Below, piece by piece: positions 17,350 through 25,892 of a stretch of DNA of 64,000 bases (within the stretch, counting starts at the first letter, position 1; every line of letters begins with the position of its first letter). Made by a program: the position numbers and the translations under genes. Location: assembly GCF_011395035.1 (NCBI RefSeq), contig NZ_CP024768.1:3571865-3635864 (forward strand). The letters are read 5' to 3'. This DNA comes from Pantoea cypripedii. Lineage in GTDB: Bacteria > Pseudomonadota > Gammaproteobacteria > Enterobacterales > Enterobacteriaceae. The notes beneath the pieces were generated by a model that did no database searches, had not been told where the DNA came from, and saw only the letters and a program-made list of their open reading frames with translations.

Positions 17350-19746
17350 TCAGAAATCGACGTTAACACCCAACTGGAAGGTGCGGCCCGGCATCACAGC
17401 AAGCTGTGAATCATAGTAGTTCTGATCGGTCTTGCTGGTGGTGGATTCCAGATCGCGGCTGCTGAGGTAATCCCAGTATTTGCGATCGGTCAGGTTGTAG
17501 ATCCCACCACTGATTTTGACGTTTTTGGTGACACGATAGTACGCCGTCAGATCCACCAGCGCGTAACCTGGGATGTTCTGGTAGTAAGTATTGCTGGTGG
17601 TGCCAATCGCGCTACCGGCGTTGGTGTAGGTCTGACGCTGGGTGTAAGTGGCGCGCTTACCGTGGTTAAAGGTAGCGGTCACTGCGGCACCGTAGCGCTG
17701 TTCCGGATCGTCGTAAGCTACACCGGTAATCAGGCGCATCGGCGGTACGCTCTCCAGCGGCACATATTTGTCACCGAGGTAGCTGGATTTCGACGCACCC
17801 TGCGCATAACCAAATGCCAGGCGTGCACTCAGGCCATCAACTTCAGGCACCCATGTCCCGATGTTGAACTTGCTGCCGAACTCTGCCCCATAGATATAGG
17901 CTTTATCACGGTTTTCTGCGCGGTAAGCGATGTTGATATTGCTCGGGATATCGGTGAAGACTTCCGGGTTCGCGCTGCGGCTATAACGGGTGTAGTCGAT
18001 AAAGTTTTTGTAGCTGTTGTAGAAGGTCGCCGCCGAGAAGGTGATCCCTTCAACCGCTTCACCTTTCAGACCGAACTCGAAGTTATTGCTGGTTTCGGTT
18101 TTCAGGTCGGTGTTACCCAGCAGGGCATACTGATTACTACCACCGTAGTTAGATGACAGGTTCCAGGAGCCATACATCTGGCTGGCGTTCGGGAACTGTG
18201 CACCACGCTTGTATTGCAGGTAAGCCATCATCTTCGGCGTCAGGTTATACTGGAAGGCAAGTGACGGCAGAATCTGGCCGTCGCTGAAACCCTTGCCATA
18301 CAGCGTTTCCACATCACCGGTAGAAAGATCCGCATCACCGCCCGCCAGGCTGGAAAGATTTTGCGGCTTGGTGTTCTGGTAAGCGTAACGTACCCCTGGA
18401 ATGATCGAGAAGGTGTGACCATTCAGATCCCAGCTCATGGTGTCTTCAGCGTAAACGCCAAAGCTCCAGGTACGGCTATCGGCTTCCGGTCGGGTGATGT
18501 TGTTGTAAGAGGTCTGCGCCGGGTCCATCCAGTATGGACGCTCAGTTTTGGCAATGCTGCCATTCAGGCCGTAGCGGAAGGTGTTAAACAGCCAGCTTTT
18601 CTCACCTTTGGTTTCAAAGCCGAAGGTTTTGGTGTTGTAGTTTGAATAGATATTGTGGGCTTCGACCGAACCGGCATCCGGCGCGGCGGTGTCATCATGC
18701 GCTTCGGTTTGCTGGTAATAAATGCTGCTTTCAAGGCTATCCACCAGCAGGCTGTTATCTGGCGTCCAGAGGTCTTTCAGCATGCCGCTCCAGCGACGCG
18801 TCTGGCTGCTCTGATTAGCACGACCATAAATGGTGGACGTACTGCTGCCCCAGTAATCGAAGTTGGTGTGGTTGGTTTTGTGGTAATAATCCAGGGTAGC
18901 GCTGAACTGATGCTCGCTGTTCGGCTGCCAGATCCCGGTCGCGGCGATAGCGTCGGAGTGCCAGTTCGCCGGATAGGCATCAATGGTGCCGCTATTGTTG
19001 CGGGTTTCCTGGCCGTCACGACGGCTAATCACCACAATACCGCGCAGGGTTTCATCGCCTGCCGCCGCAGTGATGCCGTTGTGCCAGCTGCGGTTGGAAG
19101 AGTCGTAATCACTCTGATAACCGAAGTAGGTTTGTTTAGTCGGTGACAGATAGTCATCCGGTGATTTTGGTCGGAAAGAAACCGAGCCGCCAAGCGCCAG
19201 GTTCTTGTTGGAAACATCGGTAGCGCCTTCAACGATACCCACGGAACCATACATGTAAGGATCGATATAGTCACGACCAATACCAAAAGTGCCAGAACCC
19301 GCACGGCCCACCGAGCTGCGTCCGGTAGCCAACGGCTGTTCAATGCCGTCTACGTCAATAGAAACCCGGTTATCTTCCAGGCCACGGATGTTATAACCGG
19401 TATAACCGCCACGATCCCCGGTGTAGCCGCTCTTGCCGGTGTTACTGCCGCCAGCGGCACCCGGCGCGGTGACCAGTGGCTGATAGCGCATAATGGAGCC
19501 AAAATCATTGCCACCCTGTTTCTGCAATTCGTCGGCAGAAAGCGTGGTTCGGCTACCGGCAACCAGCGGCTGTTTCGGTGCAGTGACCGTCATAACCGGT
19601 TCATTTGTGGTCGTTTTTTTGCCTGAAATAGCCAGATCTTGAGTATCGCTGGTGGCTGCATAGCCGCAGGCCGCATGGATGGCAGATGCCAGCACCGCTG
19701 TTTTAAACAGGCGCTGTGAGGTGAACCCCTGAAAAATTGGAGACAT
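17350..19746 (-). CDS. hmuR: TonB-dependent heme/hemoglobin receptor
   Basis: A 798-residue outer-membrane receptor that takes up heme using TonB energy. It has a signal peptide, a TonB box-like segment (EPVMTVTAP), a plug domain (TLSADELQKQGGNDFGSIMRYQPLV, GYNIRGLEDNRVSIDVDGIEQP) and a 22-strand barrel ending in GVNVDF with terminal Phe. IYGAEFGSKFN and LTAYYRVTKNVKISGGIYNLTDRKYWDY are typical of the hemoglobin/transferrin/lactoferrin receptor family. It is longer than Yersinia HmuR (about 676). A Fur box lies about 140 bases upstream. Confidence 0.92.
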   Translation of the reverse strand: MSPIFQGFTSQRLFKTAVLASAIHAACGYAATSDTQDLAISGKKTTTNEPVMTVTAPKQPLVAGSRTTLSADELQKQGGNDFGSIMRYQPLVTAPGAAGGSNTGKSGYTGDRGGYTGYNIRGLEDNRVSIDVDGIEQPLATGRSSVGRAGSGTFGIGRDYIDPYMYGSVGIVEGATDVSNKNLALGGSVSFRPKSPDDYLSPTKQTYFGYQSDYDSSNRSWHNGITAAAGDETLRGIVVISRRDGQETRNNSGTIDAYPANWHSDAIAATGIWQPNSEHQFSATLDYYHKTNHTNFDYWGSSTSTIYGRANQSSQTRRWSGMLKDLWTPDNSLLVDSLESSIYYQQTEAHDDTAAPDAGSVEAHNIYSNYNTKTFGFETKGEKSWLFNTFRYGLNGSIAKTERPYWMDPAQTSYNNITRPEADSRTWSFGVYAEDTMSWDLNGHTFSIIPGVRYAYQNTKPQNLSSLAGGDADLSTGDVETLYGKGFSDGQILPSLAFQYNLTPKMMAYLQYKRGAQFPNASQMYGSWNLSSNYGGSNQYALLGNTDLKTETSNNFEFGLKGEAVEGITFSAATFYNSYKNFIDYTRYSRSANPEVFTDIPSNINIAYRAENRDKAYIYGAEFGSKFNIGTWVPEVDGLSARLAFGYAQGASKSSYLGDKYVPLESVPPMRLITGVAYDDPEQRYGAAVTATFNHGKRATYTQRQTYTNAGSAIGTTSNTYYQNIPGYALVDLTAYYRVTKNVKISGGIYNLTDRKYWDYLSSRDLESTTSKTDQNYYDSQLAVMPGRTFQLGVNVDF

Positions 19747-19886
19747 AGACGCGAAATACCTGGTTAATTGTTAGTATTCGCTCACTTGCTTGCTGCCAGA
19801 AAACCACAGTTTTTGTATAAAAAACCGTAAAAAGTTACAGACTTTTTTTATGTTATAAATGATTTCGTCAGGAATGTAATGCAAGT

Positions 19887-19905
19887 GGTAATCATTATCA
19901 ATACC
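19887..19905. promoter_or_regulatory. Fur box upstream of hmuR
   Basis: GGTAATCATTATCAATACC matches the Fur consensus GATAATGATAATCATTATC well (core TAATCATTATCA). It sits in the hmuR/rdx divergent region, about 140 bases upstream of hmuR, and would repress the heme operon when iron is plentiful. Confidence 0.75.
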
Positions 19906-19927
19906 ATTTACACTAAGATGTATCTTA

Positions 19928-20166
19928 GACAGCACAATTTGTTAACCGTGGTTAACTTATTACTAATCAATCAATTAAGAATAACAACATGACTTACCCG
20001 ATCACGGGTATCGGGTGGAGGTTAACAACCGCACTCACTGGTAGCGGCGCGATTTATCGCGCGGTTTTTCTCTGGCATCGCTGCTAAAGGCGCGCGATAA
20101 ATCGCGCCGCTACGACAGCACAATTTCTTAACCGTGGTTAACTTATTACTAATCAATCAATTAAGA
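19928..20166. repeat. 53-bp direct repeat flanking a hairpin repeat pair
   Basis: Two copies, 19928-19980 and 20114-20166, differ at one base. Each contains a TTAACCGTGGTTAA palindrome and an AT-rich stretch. The second copy begins immediately after the CGCTAC end of a family A repeat (20113) and ends on the A of the rdx start codon. Confidence 0.9.
20041..20113. repeat. Family A hairpin pair between direct repeats
   Basis: Copies at 20041-20062 and 20092-20113, in opposite orientation, both with the GCGCGAT/ATCGCGC stem. This is the only pair in the window located between two divergent genes; all others are at gene ends or inside operons. Confidence 0.85.
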
Positions 20167-20474
20167 TGAGCGATGAAATGACACACAAACCGGCGGTGAA
20201 TATCCACTACTGCACGCAATGCAACTGGCTGCTGCGTTCAGCGTGGATGGCACAAGAGTTGTTGCATACTTTTGCTGACGATTTAGCTTCCGTCACCTTA
20301 CAACCCGGCACCGGCGGCGTGTTTGAGATAACCATTGATGGCAAGGTGATTTGGGAGCGTAAACAGGAAGGCGGTTTTCCCGACGCCGCCGCATTAAAGC
20401 AGCGGGTGCGTGATTATTGTTTCCCGGATCGCAAGCTGGGGCATGTGGATAAGAAGAAACCAACGGGGAATTGA
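20166..20474 (+). CDS. SelT/SelW/SelH (Rdx) family protein
   Basis: A 102-residue thioredoxin-fold protein of the Rdx family. The CxxC motif is in HYCTQCNWLLRSAWMAQELL near residue 16, in its usual place after the first strand; here both positions are Cys rather than selenocysteine. LQPGTGGVFEITIDGKVIWERKQEGGFPDAAALKQRVRD is typical of the family, including the EGGFP motif. The role is presumed redox-related. ATG 20166 overlaps the end of a 53-bp repeat; ATG 20178 is an alternative start. Confidence 0.88.
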   Translation: MSDEMTHKPAVNIHYCTQCNWLLRSAWMAQELLHTFADDLASVTLQPGTGGVFEITIDGKVIWERKQEGGFPDAAALKQRVRDYCFPDRKLGHVDKKKPTGN

Positions 20475-20506
20475 TTTGTCGGATTGCGCTGCTGTCACAA
20501 GCGCCG

Positions 20507-21382
20507 CTACGCCACCTCATGCTCCTGCGGCCATAACAGCCGGTCCTGCGCGGTGCTTAAGGTAACGATCGCCGGATGATAAATCGCAAAAGGTTCTGCC
20601 AGCGGGCACACCATATATTTGCCCTGCGCGCTGGGGATAAACTCGGAGCGCGGTAAAAATGCCGCGCCATCAAAGCCCTGCTCCATCATTTCCAGTACCA
20701 GACGGGGTTCTGAAACTTTAATGGTGATATTCACCTGATCGAGGCTACTGAACAGTTTGCTGCGCATCACTTCATAGGTCCCTTCCCCGCCGATGCGGTG
20801 CAGCAATATCAGAGGAATGCCGCTCAGGTCGCTGAACTGCAAGGCTTTCCCGGCCAGCATCGGGCTATAGTGGGAAGAAATCACCGCAATGGTATCAATC
20901 GGTTCCAGCTCACGGATAAACCAGGGCTGACGATCGCCAGGGACCTGCATCAGCGCAATATCCACGGTGTTATCCAGCAGCATCGCTTCCAGATGGCTGG
21001 AATCGGACACAATCACATTGATATCCCAGTCGGGACGGTTGCGGTAGTAATCCATCAGGATAGTGTTGAAATAACGCAGATAAAGGTAGGAAATACCGAT
21101 ATTTACCCGGCGCTGTTTGCGTGTGGCAATGGTGATGGTCTGGCGTTTGAGTTGATTGACCCGGCTTAAGATGTCGCACGCCTGGCGATAAAGAAAGGTT
21201 CCGGCTTCGGTCAACACCATGCGGCGCGGAGTGCGGGTAAATAGCGGTGAGCCAATTTCCTCTTCCAGCTCCTGCAGGCGTTTACCCAGCGGCGGTTGTG
21301 CGATGTTCAATAGCTTCGCGGCCTTACTGATGGAGCCTTGTTCCGCTATCGTGCAAAAGTAATGCAATCGTTTGAGATCCAT
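20507..21382 (-). CDS. LysR family regulator of the UbiD-like decarboxylase cluster
   Basis: A 291-residue LysR regulator. The N-terminal helix-turn-helix reads LHYFCTIAEQGSISKAAKLLNIAQPPLGKRLQELEEEIGSPLFTRTPRRMVLTEAG. A LysR substrate-binding domain follows from about residue 90. It is the last of four tandem minus-strand genes (UbiD-like, UbiX-like, DUF554, LysR) and probably responds to an aromatic acid. Being co-oriented downstream rather than divergent is less usual for a LysR gene. Confidence 0.88.
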   Translation of the reverse strand: MDLKRLHYFCTIAEQGSISKAAKLLNIAQPPLGKRLQELEEEIGSPLFTRTPRRMVLTEAGTFLYRQACDILSRVNQLKRQTITIATRKQRRVNIGISYLYLRYFNTILMDYYRNRPDWDINVIVSDSSHLEAMLLDNTVDIALMQVPGDRQPWFIRELEPIDTIAVISSHYSPMLAGKALQFSDLSGIPLILLHRIGGEGTYEVMRSKLFSSLDQVNITIKVSEPRLVLEMMEQGFDGAAFLPRSEFIPSAQGKYMVCPLAEPFAIYHPAIVTLSTAQDRLLWPQEHEVA

Positions 21383-21454
21383 GATGACTCCGCGCGTTTC
21401 CCCGCGCTTATTTTAGCATGGCTAACCACGATCCAACCGCGGCTGACGTATTGC

Positions 21455-22177
21455 TTAGTGGATATACATCGTCCACAGATAACTGACCGGCATCACCAGT
21501 ATCAACGCAGGCAGCATATTGGCTACCGGGAATGATTTAATACCCGCAATGCGGAAACCGGCTGCCAGCATGATAAATCCACCCGCTGCGGTAAAGTCAC
21601 TCATCATGGTCGGCGAGGTGTGCGGCATAATCAGCACCGCCGCAGAAGCCAGCACCAGCTGAATAATCAGCTGCGGTAAGGCAATGACCGCCACGGCATA
21701 ACCGAGCAAGGTAGCAAAAATTGCTGCGGTAAAGATATCCATGATTGATTTCACAAACAGGATATTGGGATCGTGCGTCATCCCTTCGGTCATAGCCCCG
21801 ATAATGCCGGTGCCACTGGCACAGAACAGCACCAGAATCGCCACATACTTCTCTGTAAAGGCGGCACCCGTCAGACCGGTTTCGGTTTGTTCGCTCTGGA
21901 AACGTCCAACCAGCCCTTTTGCCAGATTACCCAGGCGGCCAATTTTCTCTTCCAGAAACACCAGTTCACCGATGGCGGCACCGATAATCAGCGCCAGAAT
22001 CACCGCCGGTAAACTGTGAATCTTACCAATCAACACAATCCCGAGGCCCATCGACGACAGGCCGAAGGTCATCGGCAGAGCTACGCGCAAGCGTTCCGGT
22101 ACTTTCGTGCCGAGGAACGCGCCCGCCAGTCCACCAATCAGTACGGCACTGCCGTTGACAAAGGGTCCCACTACCAT
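21455..22177 (-). CDS. DUF554 family membrane protein
   Basis: A 240-residue protein with about six or seven hydrophobic helices, of the DUF554 (YqgA/YdfK-like) family. The N-terminal GPFVNGSAVLIGGLAGAFLG and VILALIIGAAIGELVFLEEKIGRLG are typical. Function is not established for the family. Its place between the UbiX-like gene and LysR, with short gaps (10 bases to the UbiX-like gene), suggests it may move the substrate or product of the decarboxylase, but this is inference only. Confidence 0.85.
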   Translation of the reverse strand: MVVGPFVNGSAVLIGGLAGAFLGTKVPERLRVALPMTFGLSSMGLGIVLIGKIHSLPAVILALIIGAAIGELVFLEEKIGRLGNLAKGLVGRFQSEQTETGLTGAAFTEKYVAILVLFCASGTGIIGAMTEGMTHDPNILFVKSIMDIFTAAIFATLLGYAVAVIALPQLIIQLVLASAAVLIMPHTSPTMMSDFTAAGGFIMLAAGFRIAGIKSFPVANMLPALILVMPVSYLWTMYIH

Positions 22178-22187
22178 AATTTACTCC

Positions 22188-22766
22188 TTACGCTTCATTA
22201 TGTTTTTCACCCCAGCGTTTCAGGTTGCCAACATCGAGATCAAACAGGTCGAGGGCGCGCGCTACGCTGTGATGTACCATTTCATCCACGGATTGTGGCT
22301 TCTGGTAAAAGGCCGGAACCGGCGGATAAACAATGCCGCCCATTTCGGTAACTGCCGCCATGTTGCGAATGTGCACCAGATTGAGCGGCGTCTCGCGGAC
22401 CATTAACACCAGCCGACGCCGCTCTTTCAGGATCACATCTGCTGCACGGGTCAGCAGATTGCCGGTCAGTCCATGAGCAATGGACGCCAGCGAGTTCATT
22501 GAGCAGGGCGCAATCAACATGCCGAGGGTCTTAAATGAGCCGCTGGAGATCGATGCGCCAAGGTTGCTGATGCTATGCACCTCATCCGCTAAATCGGTAA
22601 TCTCCTGCCGCTGCCAATCGGTTTCCATTGAACGCGTCACTTCCGCGCCTTTGGTCACCACCAGGTGGACCTCAACATCCTGATCGCGCAGCAATTGCAG
22701 CGCCTTCATGCCGTACTGGAAACCGGACGCGCCACTAATGCCGACGATAATGCGCCTTCTGCTCAC
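22188..22766 (-). CDS. UbiX-like flavin prenyltransferase
   Basis: A 192-residue flavoprotein of the UbiX/Pad1/LpdB family that makes the prenylated FMN cofactor used by UbiD-type decarboxylases. RRIIVGISGASGFQYGMKALQLL, KTLGMLIAPCSMNSLASIAHGLTGNLLTRAADVILKERRRLVLMVRETPLNLVHIRNM and GGIVYPPVPAFYQKPQ are all family motifs. It begins 11 bases after the UbiD-like gene, and the two surely work together. It is a second, pathway-specific UbiX rather than the ubiquinone one, judged by context. Confidence 0.93.
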   Translation of the reverse strand: MSRRRIIVGISGASGFQYGMKALQLLRDQDVEVHLVVTKGAEVTRSMETDWQRQEITDLADEVHSISNLGASISSGSFKTLGMLIAPCSMNSLASIAHGLTGNLLTRAADVILKERRRLVLMVRETPLNLVHIRNMAAVTEMGGIVYPPVPAFYQKPQSVDEMVHHSVARALDLFDLDVGNLKRWGEKHNEA

Positions 22767-22777
22767 TACAACCTCAC

Positions 22778-24259
22778 TTACTCAAAATCGGGAAGGAAAC
22801 GTTTTACATCCACTTCTTTGAACTTCGAACGTTCAAAGTGGGCTTTCAAATGCCACGGCACGGTGCAGTCAAAGATGGTTTTGGTAGTCATACCTTGTTG
22901 CGTGATGCTGGGGCTATAGGCAGGATCCTGCGACGGATCGAGTGGATGGCAGCGCACGCCGGCGATGGTGGCGATATCGACATCGCCCTGGAAGCGCGTT
23001 TGCATTGCCCACAGGATGTCGTCGGTGTCGAACACATCCACATCCTCATCCACCAGCATCACATGTTTCAGTTCCGGGAAGGCAGCAAAGGCAATCAACG
23101 CAGCCTGGCGCTGGCGACCTTCATCCACCGGAGAGGATTTTTTAAACTGAATCACCGCCAGCAGCTTGCCGCCACCTGAAGTGTGAGCATTCACATTCTG
23201 TACACGGCCCGGCATGGCGCGTTCCAGCATATCGAGAATACTGGCTTCGGTCGGGATACCGGCCATACTGACGTGTTCGCCGCTTGGGCCAAGGGTGGTT
23301 TGCAGAATCGGGTGTTTGCGGTGGGTGACGGCTTTCACTTTGATCACCGGCAGCTGTGCTTTGGCTTCGCCGGTATAACCCGGGAATTCCGGCATCGCTT
23401 TACCGGTGTTGGTGTTCTGGTCTTCACGCACCCGCACATTCGGCAGCAGTTCGCCTTCAATCACGATTTCAGCGTGAGCGATGGCTTTTTCGTTGATGCT
23501 GATGCAGGGAGCCAGTTCCACCGGTTTGCCACGCAGCGCACCCGCGATGCTCAGTTCGTTAAAGCCCAGCGGCGTTGTCGGTGGCTCAAAACAGGCGGCA
23601 ATTTCAATCGCCGGGTCAACACCAATGCTGATAGAAATCGGCAGCGGCTGGCCCGCTTTCTCTGCTTTTTCACGGAAGGCATCAATATGACGGCCCGGGG
23701 TCAGCCACATCGAAAGTTCATCGCGGCTCTGAATGCACAGACGGTGGATAGTGATATCCGATTCATGTGTTTCCGGGTCAGACGCGTAGCACATACCCAT
23801 AGTGAAGTAAGGACCGGCATCCTCTTCGGTGTTGGTCGGCGCGGGTAATAAGGTACGCAGGTCGAAGTTCGGGTCTTCAGCGTAGTGCACCACTTCCTGG
23901 CACTGCGGTTTCTCACTGATCACCACTGGCGCAACGGCGTGATGCACCGAGTCTTTTAGCAGAAAACCCAGTCTTTCTGGTGCACAATCCAGCAGATGGC
24001 CGACACGTTCGCGTGTTGACATCAGGCCAGTCACGACGCGCACATCAGGAAAACCTTTCACCTTGTTGAACATCATCGCCGGACCTTTGCGCGTTGGACG
24101 CTCGCAGGTACCACCGGCACCGACATAGCGATACACGCCGGAGAGTTCCGCATGGGGATCGACTTCAGTATCGGTGCTAACGAATTCGCCTTTCAGGCTT
24201 TGTAACAATGTGATGGCCGAACGCAGATCATGCACCGGCTGTTTTTTGTTTTCAGACAT
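22778..24259 (-). CDS. UbiD family decarboxylase, gallate decarboxylase (LpdC)-like
   Basis: A 493-residue prenylated-FMN decarboxylase. EVDPHAELSGVYRYVGAGGTCERPTRKGPAMMFNKVKGFPD and EHVSMAGIPTEASIL resemble Lactobacillus LpdC (gallate/protocatechuate decarboxylase) as I remember it, and the order with a UbiX-like partner matches. The catalytic Glu-Arg-Glu network of UbiD should lie around residues 270-290, where RVREDQNTNTGKAMPEFPGYTGE is seen. Gallate decarboxylase activity is known from Pantoea agglomerans. The exact substrate (gallate, protocatechuate or a hydroxybenzoate) is inferred, supported by a tannase-like gene nearby. Confidence 0.85.
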   Translation of the reverse strand: MSENKKQPVHDLRSAITLLQSLKGEFVSTDTEVDPHAELSGVYRYVGAGGTCERPTRKGPAMMFNKVKGFPDVRVVTGLMSTRERVGHLLDCAPERLGFLLKDSVHHAVAPVVISEKPQCQEVVHYAEDPNFDLRTLLPAPTNTEEDAGPYFTMGMCYASDPETHESDITIHRLCIQSRDELSMWLTPGRHIDAFREKAEKAGQPLPISISIGVDPAIEIAACFEPPTTPLGFNELSIAGALRGKPVELAPCISINEKAIAHAEIVIEGELLPNVRVREDQNTNTGKAMPEFPGYTGEAKAQLPVIKVKAVTHRKHPILQTTLGPSGEHVSMAGIPTEASILDMLERAMPGRVQNVNAHTSGGGKLLAVIQFKKSSPVDEGRQRQAALIAFAAFPELKHVMLVDEDVDVFDTDDILWAMQTRFQGDVDIATIAGVRCHPLDPSQDPAYSPSITQQGMTTKTIFDCTVPWHLKAHFERSKFKEVDVKRFLPDFE

Positions 24260-24376
24260 ATTCTTTTCCCTTAACGCTTCAGAATGAATGCGATGCGGAA
24301 AAAGTAGCGCTGAATAATGGCGAGAAAAACTACCGTTTATATTTACCAGCCAAACCTTTTTGGTTTAGCTGTAATT

Positions 24377-24431
24377 ATTGCTACAACTTTGTTTTTATTT
24401 AATTATTTTAATTAAACAATGTTGCAACAAT
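24377..24431. promoter_or_regulatory. Large inverted repeat upstream of the UbiD-like gene
   Basis: Two 18-base arms at 24377-24394 and 24414-24431 match at 15 of 18 positions around a 19-base AT-rich spacer. The right arm contains the perfect palindrome TGTTGCAACA. The repeat lies 120-170 bases upstream of the decarboxylase gene and just past the end of the PadR gene, so it could be an operator or a terminator. Confidence 0.45.
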
Positions 24432-24455
24432 TTATGGGGTGAAAAATGATTTAGA

Positions 24456-24995
24456 TCAACTCTTTGCGATTTTTTCCGCTGCTTCATTCAATGCTGTGAT
24501 CACAATCTCAAGTGTTTCAGCGGAAATATTTTCCTGCGCCAGACGATGATTTAACGTGAATTTAATATTGTGGATCGCCTGTTCTACCTCAGGAATGCTA
24601 CGGTTATTCACCAGAATAGCCAGCGAGGTTAAACGTTGAATAATGGTCGCGACATTTTCACGGTTTTCCGCCAGCAGCGCACGGCCACCATCGTTAAGCG
24701 TGTAAGCCTTGCGCGATTCCTGGGCGTCCACCACACGAATGGCATCCATCTCTTCCAGCAGCGTCAGATTGGGGTAGATAATACCGGGACTGGGGGAGTA
24801 TTCCCCTTTAGAGAGTTCTTCAACCGATTTGATCAGCTCATAACCGTGCGCATTACTTTGCGCCAGAAAGTGCAGCATTAACAGACGGATATCACTGGCA
24901 TCCAGCATACGTTCACGGCGCTTCTTACGCGCCCCCGCACAAAAGCCACGCTGTGCCTGGTCGCCGTGCCATGCAAAATCCCGATGCTGTTTCAT
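24456..24995 (-). CDS. PadR family regulator, YqjI-like
   Basis: A 179-residue winged-helix protein. LMLHFLAQSNAHGYELIKSVEELSKGEYSPSPGIIYPNLTLLEEM is close to E. coli YqjI, the Ni/Fe-responsive repressor of the yqjH ferric reductase. The long His/Cys-rich N-terminus of E. coli YqjI is shortened here to about 30 residues with few His and one Cys. The C-terminal helix region QRLTSLAILV..RSIPEVEQAIHNIKFTLNHRL also matches. It follows the YqjH-like gene on the same strand, whereas the E. coli pair is divergent. Confidence 0.8.
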   Translation of the reverse strand: MKQHRDFAWHGDQAQRGFCAGARKKRRERMLDASDIRLLMLHFLAQSNAHGYELIKSVEELSKGEYSPSPGIIYPNLTLLEEMDAIRVVDAQESRKAYTLNDGGRALLAENRENVATIIQRLTSLAILVNNRSIPEVEQAIHNIKFTLNHRLAQENISAETLEIVITALNEAAEKIAKS

Positions 24996-25085
24996 TGCCT
25001 GCCTGAGGGTGGGTTAAGGGAGGTTGATAGTAGTCTGCCGCCTGGCAAAATTCAACACAGGCGGCAACGGGCGGGCAAGAGTCGG

Positions 25086-25874
25086 TTATTTCTGATGCCA
25101 GTAGGCTACCGCGCGCACAAAATCAGTGTCGGCACCACGGCGCTGGGTAAAGTAGTCGCTCAGCAGTTTCACCGCCTCGCCTTCACCGGTCAGCCAGATA
25201 AAGTATTCTTCGGTCGGCAGTGAAATGCGGTCCAGCTTCGCAATCAACGCACCAAGGTTATCACTCTGCATGTTGCCACTGCCAAGCCAGCTGACATTGA
25301 CGCCAGCCAGATCGCCGAGATAATCACGGCCAGTGGCTTCATCCACAAAGGCCAGCAGATGCACGTCCTGCGCGTCAATTTCCGCCAGACGACGTTTGAT
25401 GGCCGGCAGGCCGGTTTCGTCACAGACATAGATCTGGCTGACATAATCGGCAGGAATGATCAGCGAACCACGCGGACCGCCCATCGCCAGCTGGTCGCCC
25501 GGCTGCGCATCACTAGCCCAGTTGCTGGCAACACCGCCATCGTGAATATAGAAATCGATGGTCAGCGAATCCACACCATTAAACGCCAGCGGCGTGTAAT
25601 CACGCGCTGCCGGACGCATACCCGCAGGCCATACCACGCCTTCGTCGGTCATCTTTGGCAGCGCCAGCACCCCGCCCGCTTCCGGGAAGAAAACTTTGAT
25701 ATGGTCGTCATAGGAGGGCGAGTTGAAACCCGCCAGATCGCTGCCGGTAAAGACAATGCGCCAGAACTCTCCGGCAACACGGGTTTTGCTTGCCACGGTG
25801 ATGTGGCGGAAACGCAGTTCATTGCGCACACGTTGCGGCGCGCGTGGGTTACCTGTCGGGGTGTGTTTTCTCAA
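25086..25874 (-). CDS. Siderophore-interacting protein (YqjH/ViuB-like ferric reductase)
   Basis: A 262-residue FAD-binding protein that uses NAD(P)H to reduce ferric siderophores in the cytoplasm. The N-terminal FAD domain includes RDYTPLAFNGVDSLTIDFYIHDGGVASNWASDAQPGDQLAMGGPRGS, where RxYTP and the GGPRGS loop are family hallmarks. The C-terminal SIP domain has YVCDETGLPAIKRRLAE and ends EEYFIWLTGEGEAVKLLSDYFTQRRGADTDFVRAVAYWHQ. It belongs to a four-gene minus-strand operon behind a Fur-like box. Confidence 0.92.
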   Translation of the reverse strand: MRKHTPTGNPRAPQRVRNELRFRHITVASKTRVAGEFWRIVFTGSDLAGFNSPSYDDHIKVFFPEAGGVLALPKMTDEGVVWPAGMRPAARDYTPLAFNGVDSLTIDFYIHDGGVASNWASDAQPGDQLAMGGPRGSLIIPADYVSQIYVCDETGLPAIKRRLAEIDAQDVHLLAFVDEATGRDYLGDLAGVNVSWLGSGNMQSDNLGALIAKLDRISLPTEEYFIWLTGEGEAVKLLSDYFTQRRGADTDFVRAVAYWHQK

Positions 25875-25892
25875 GTCATCTCTCCTGCGGGA

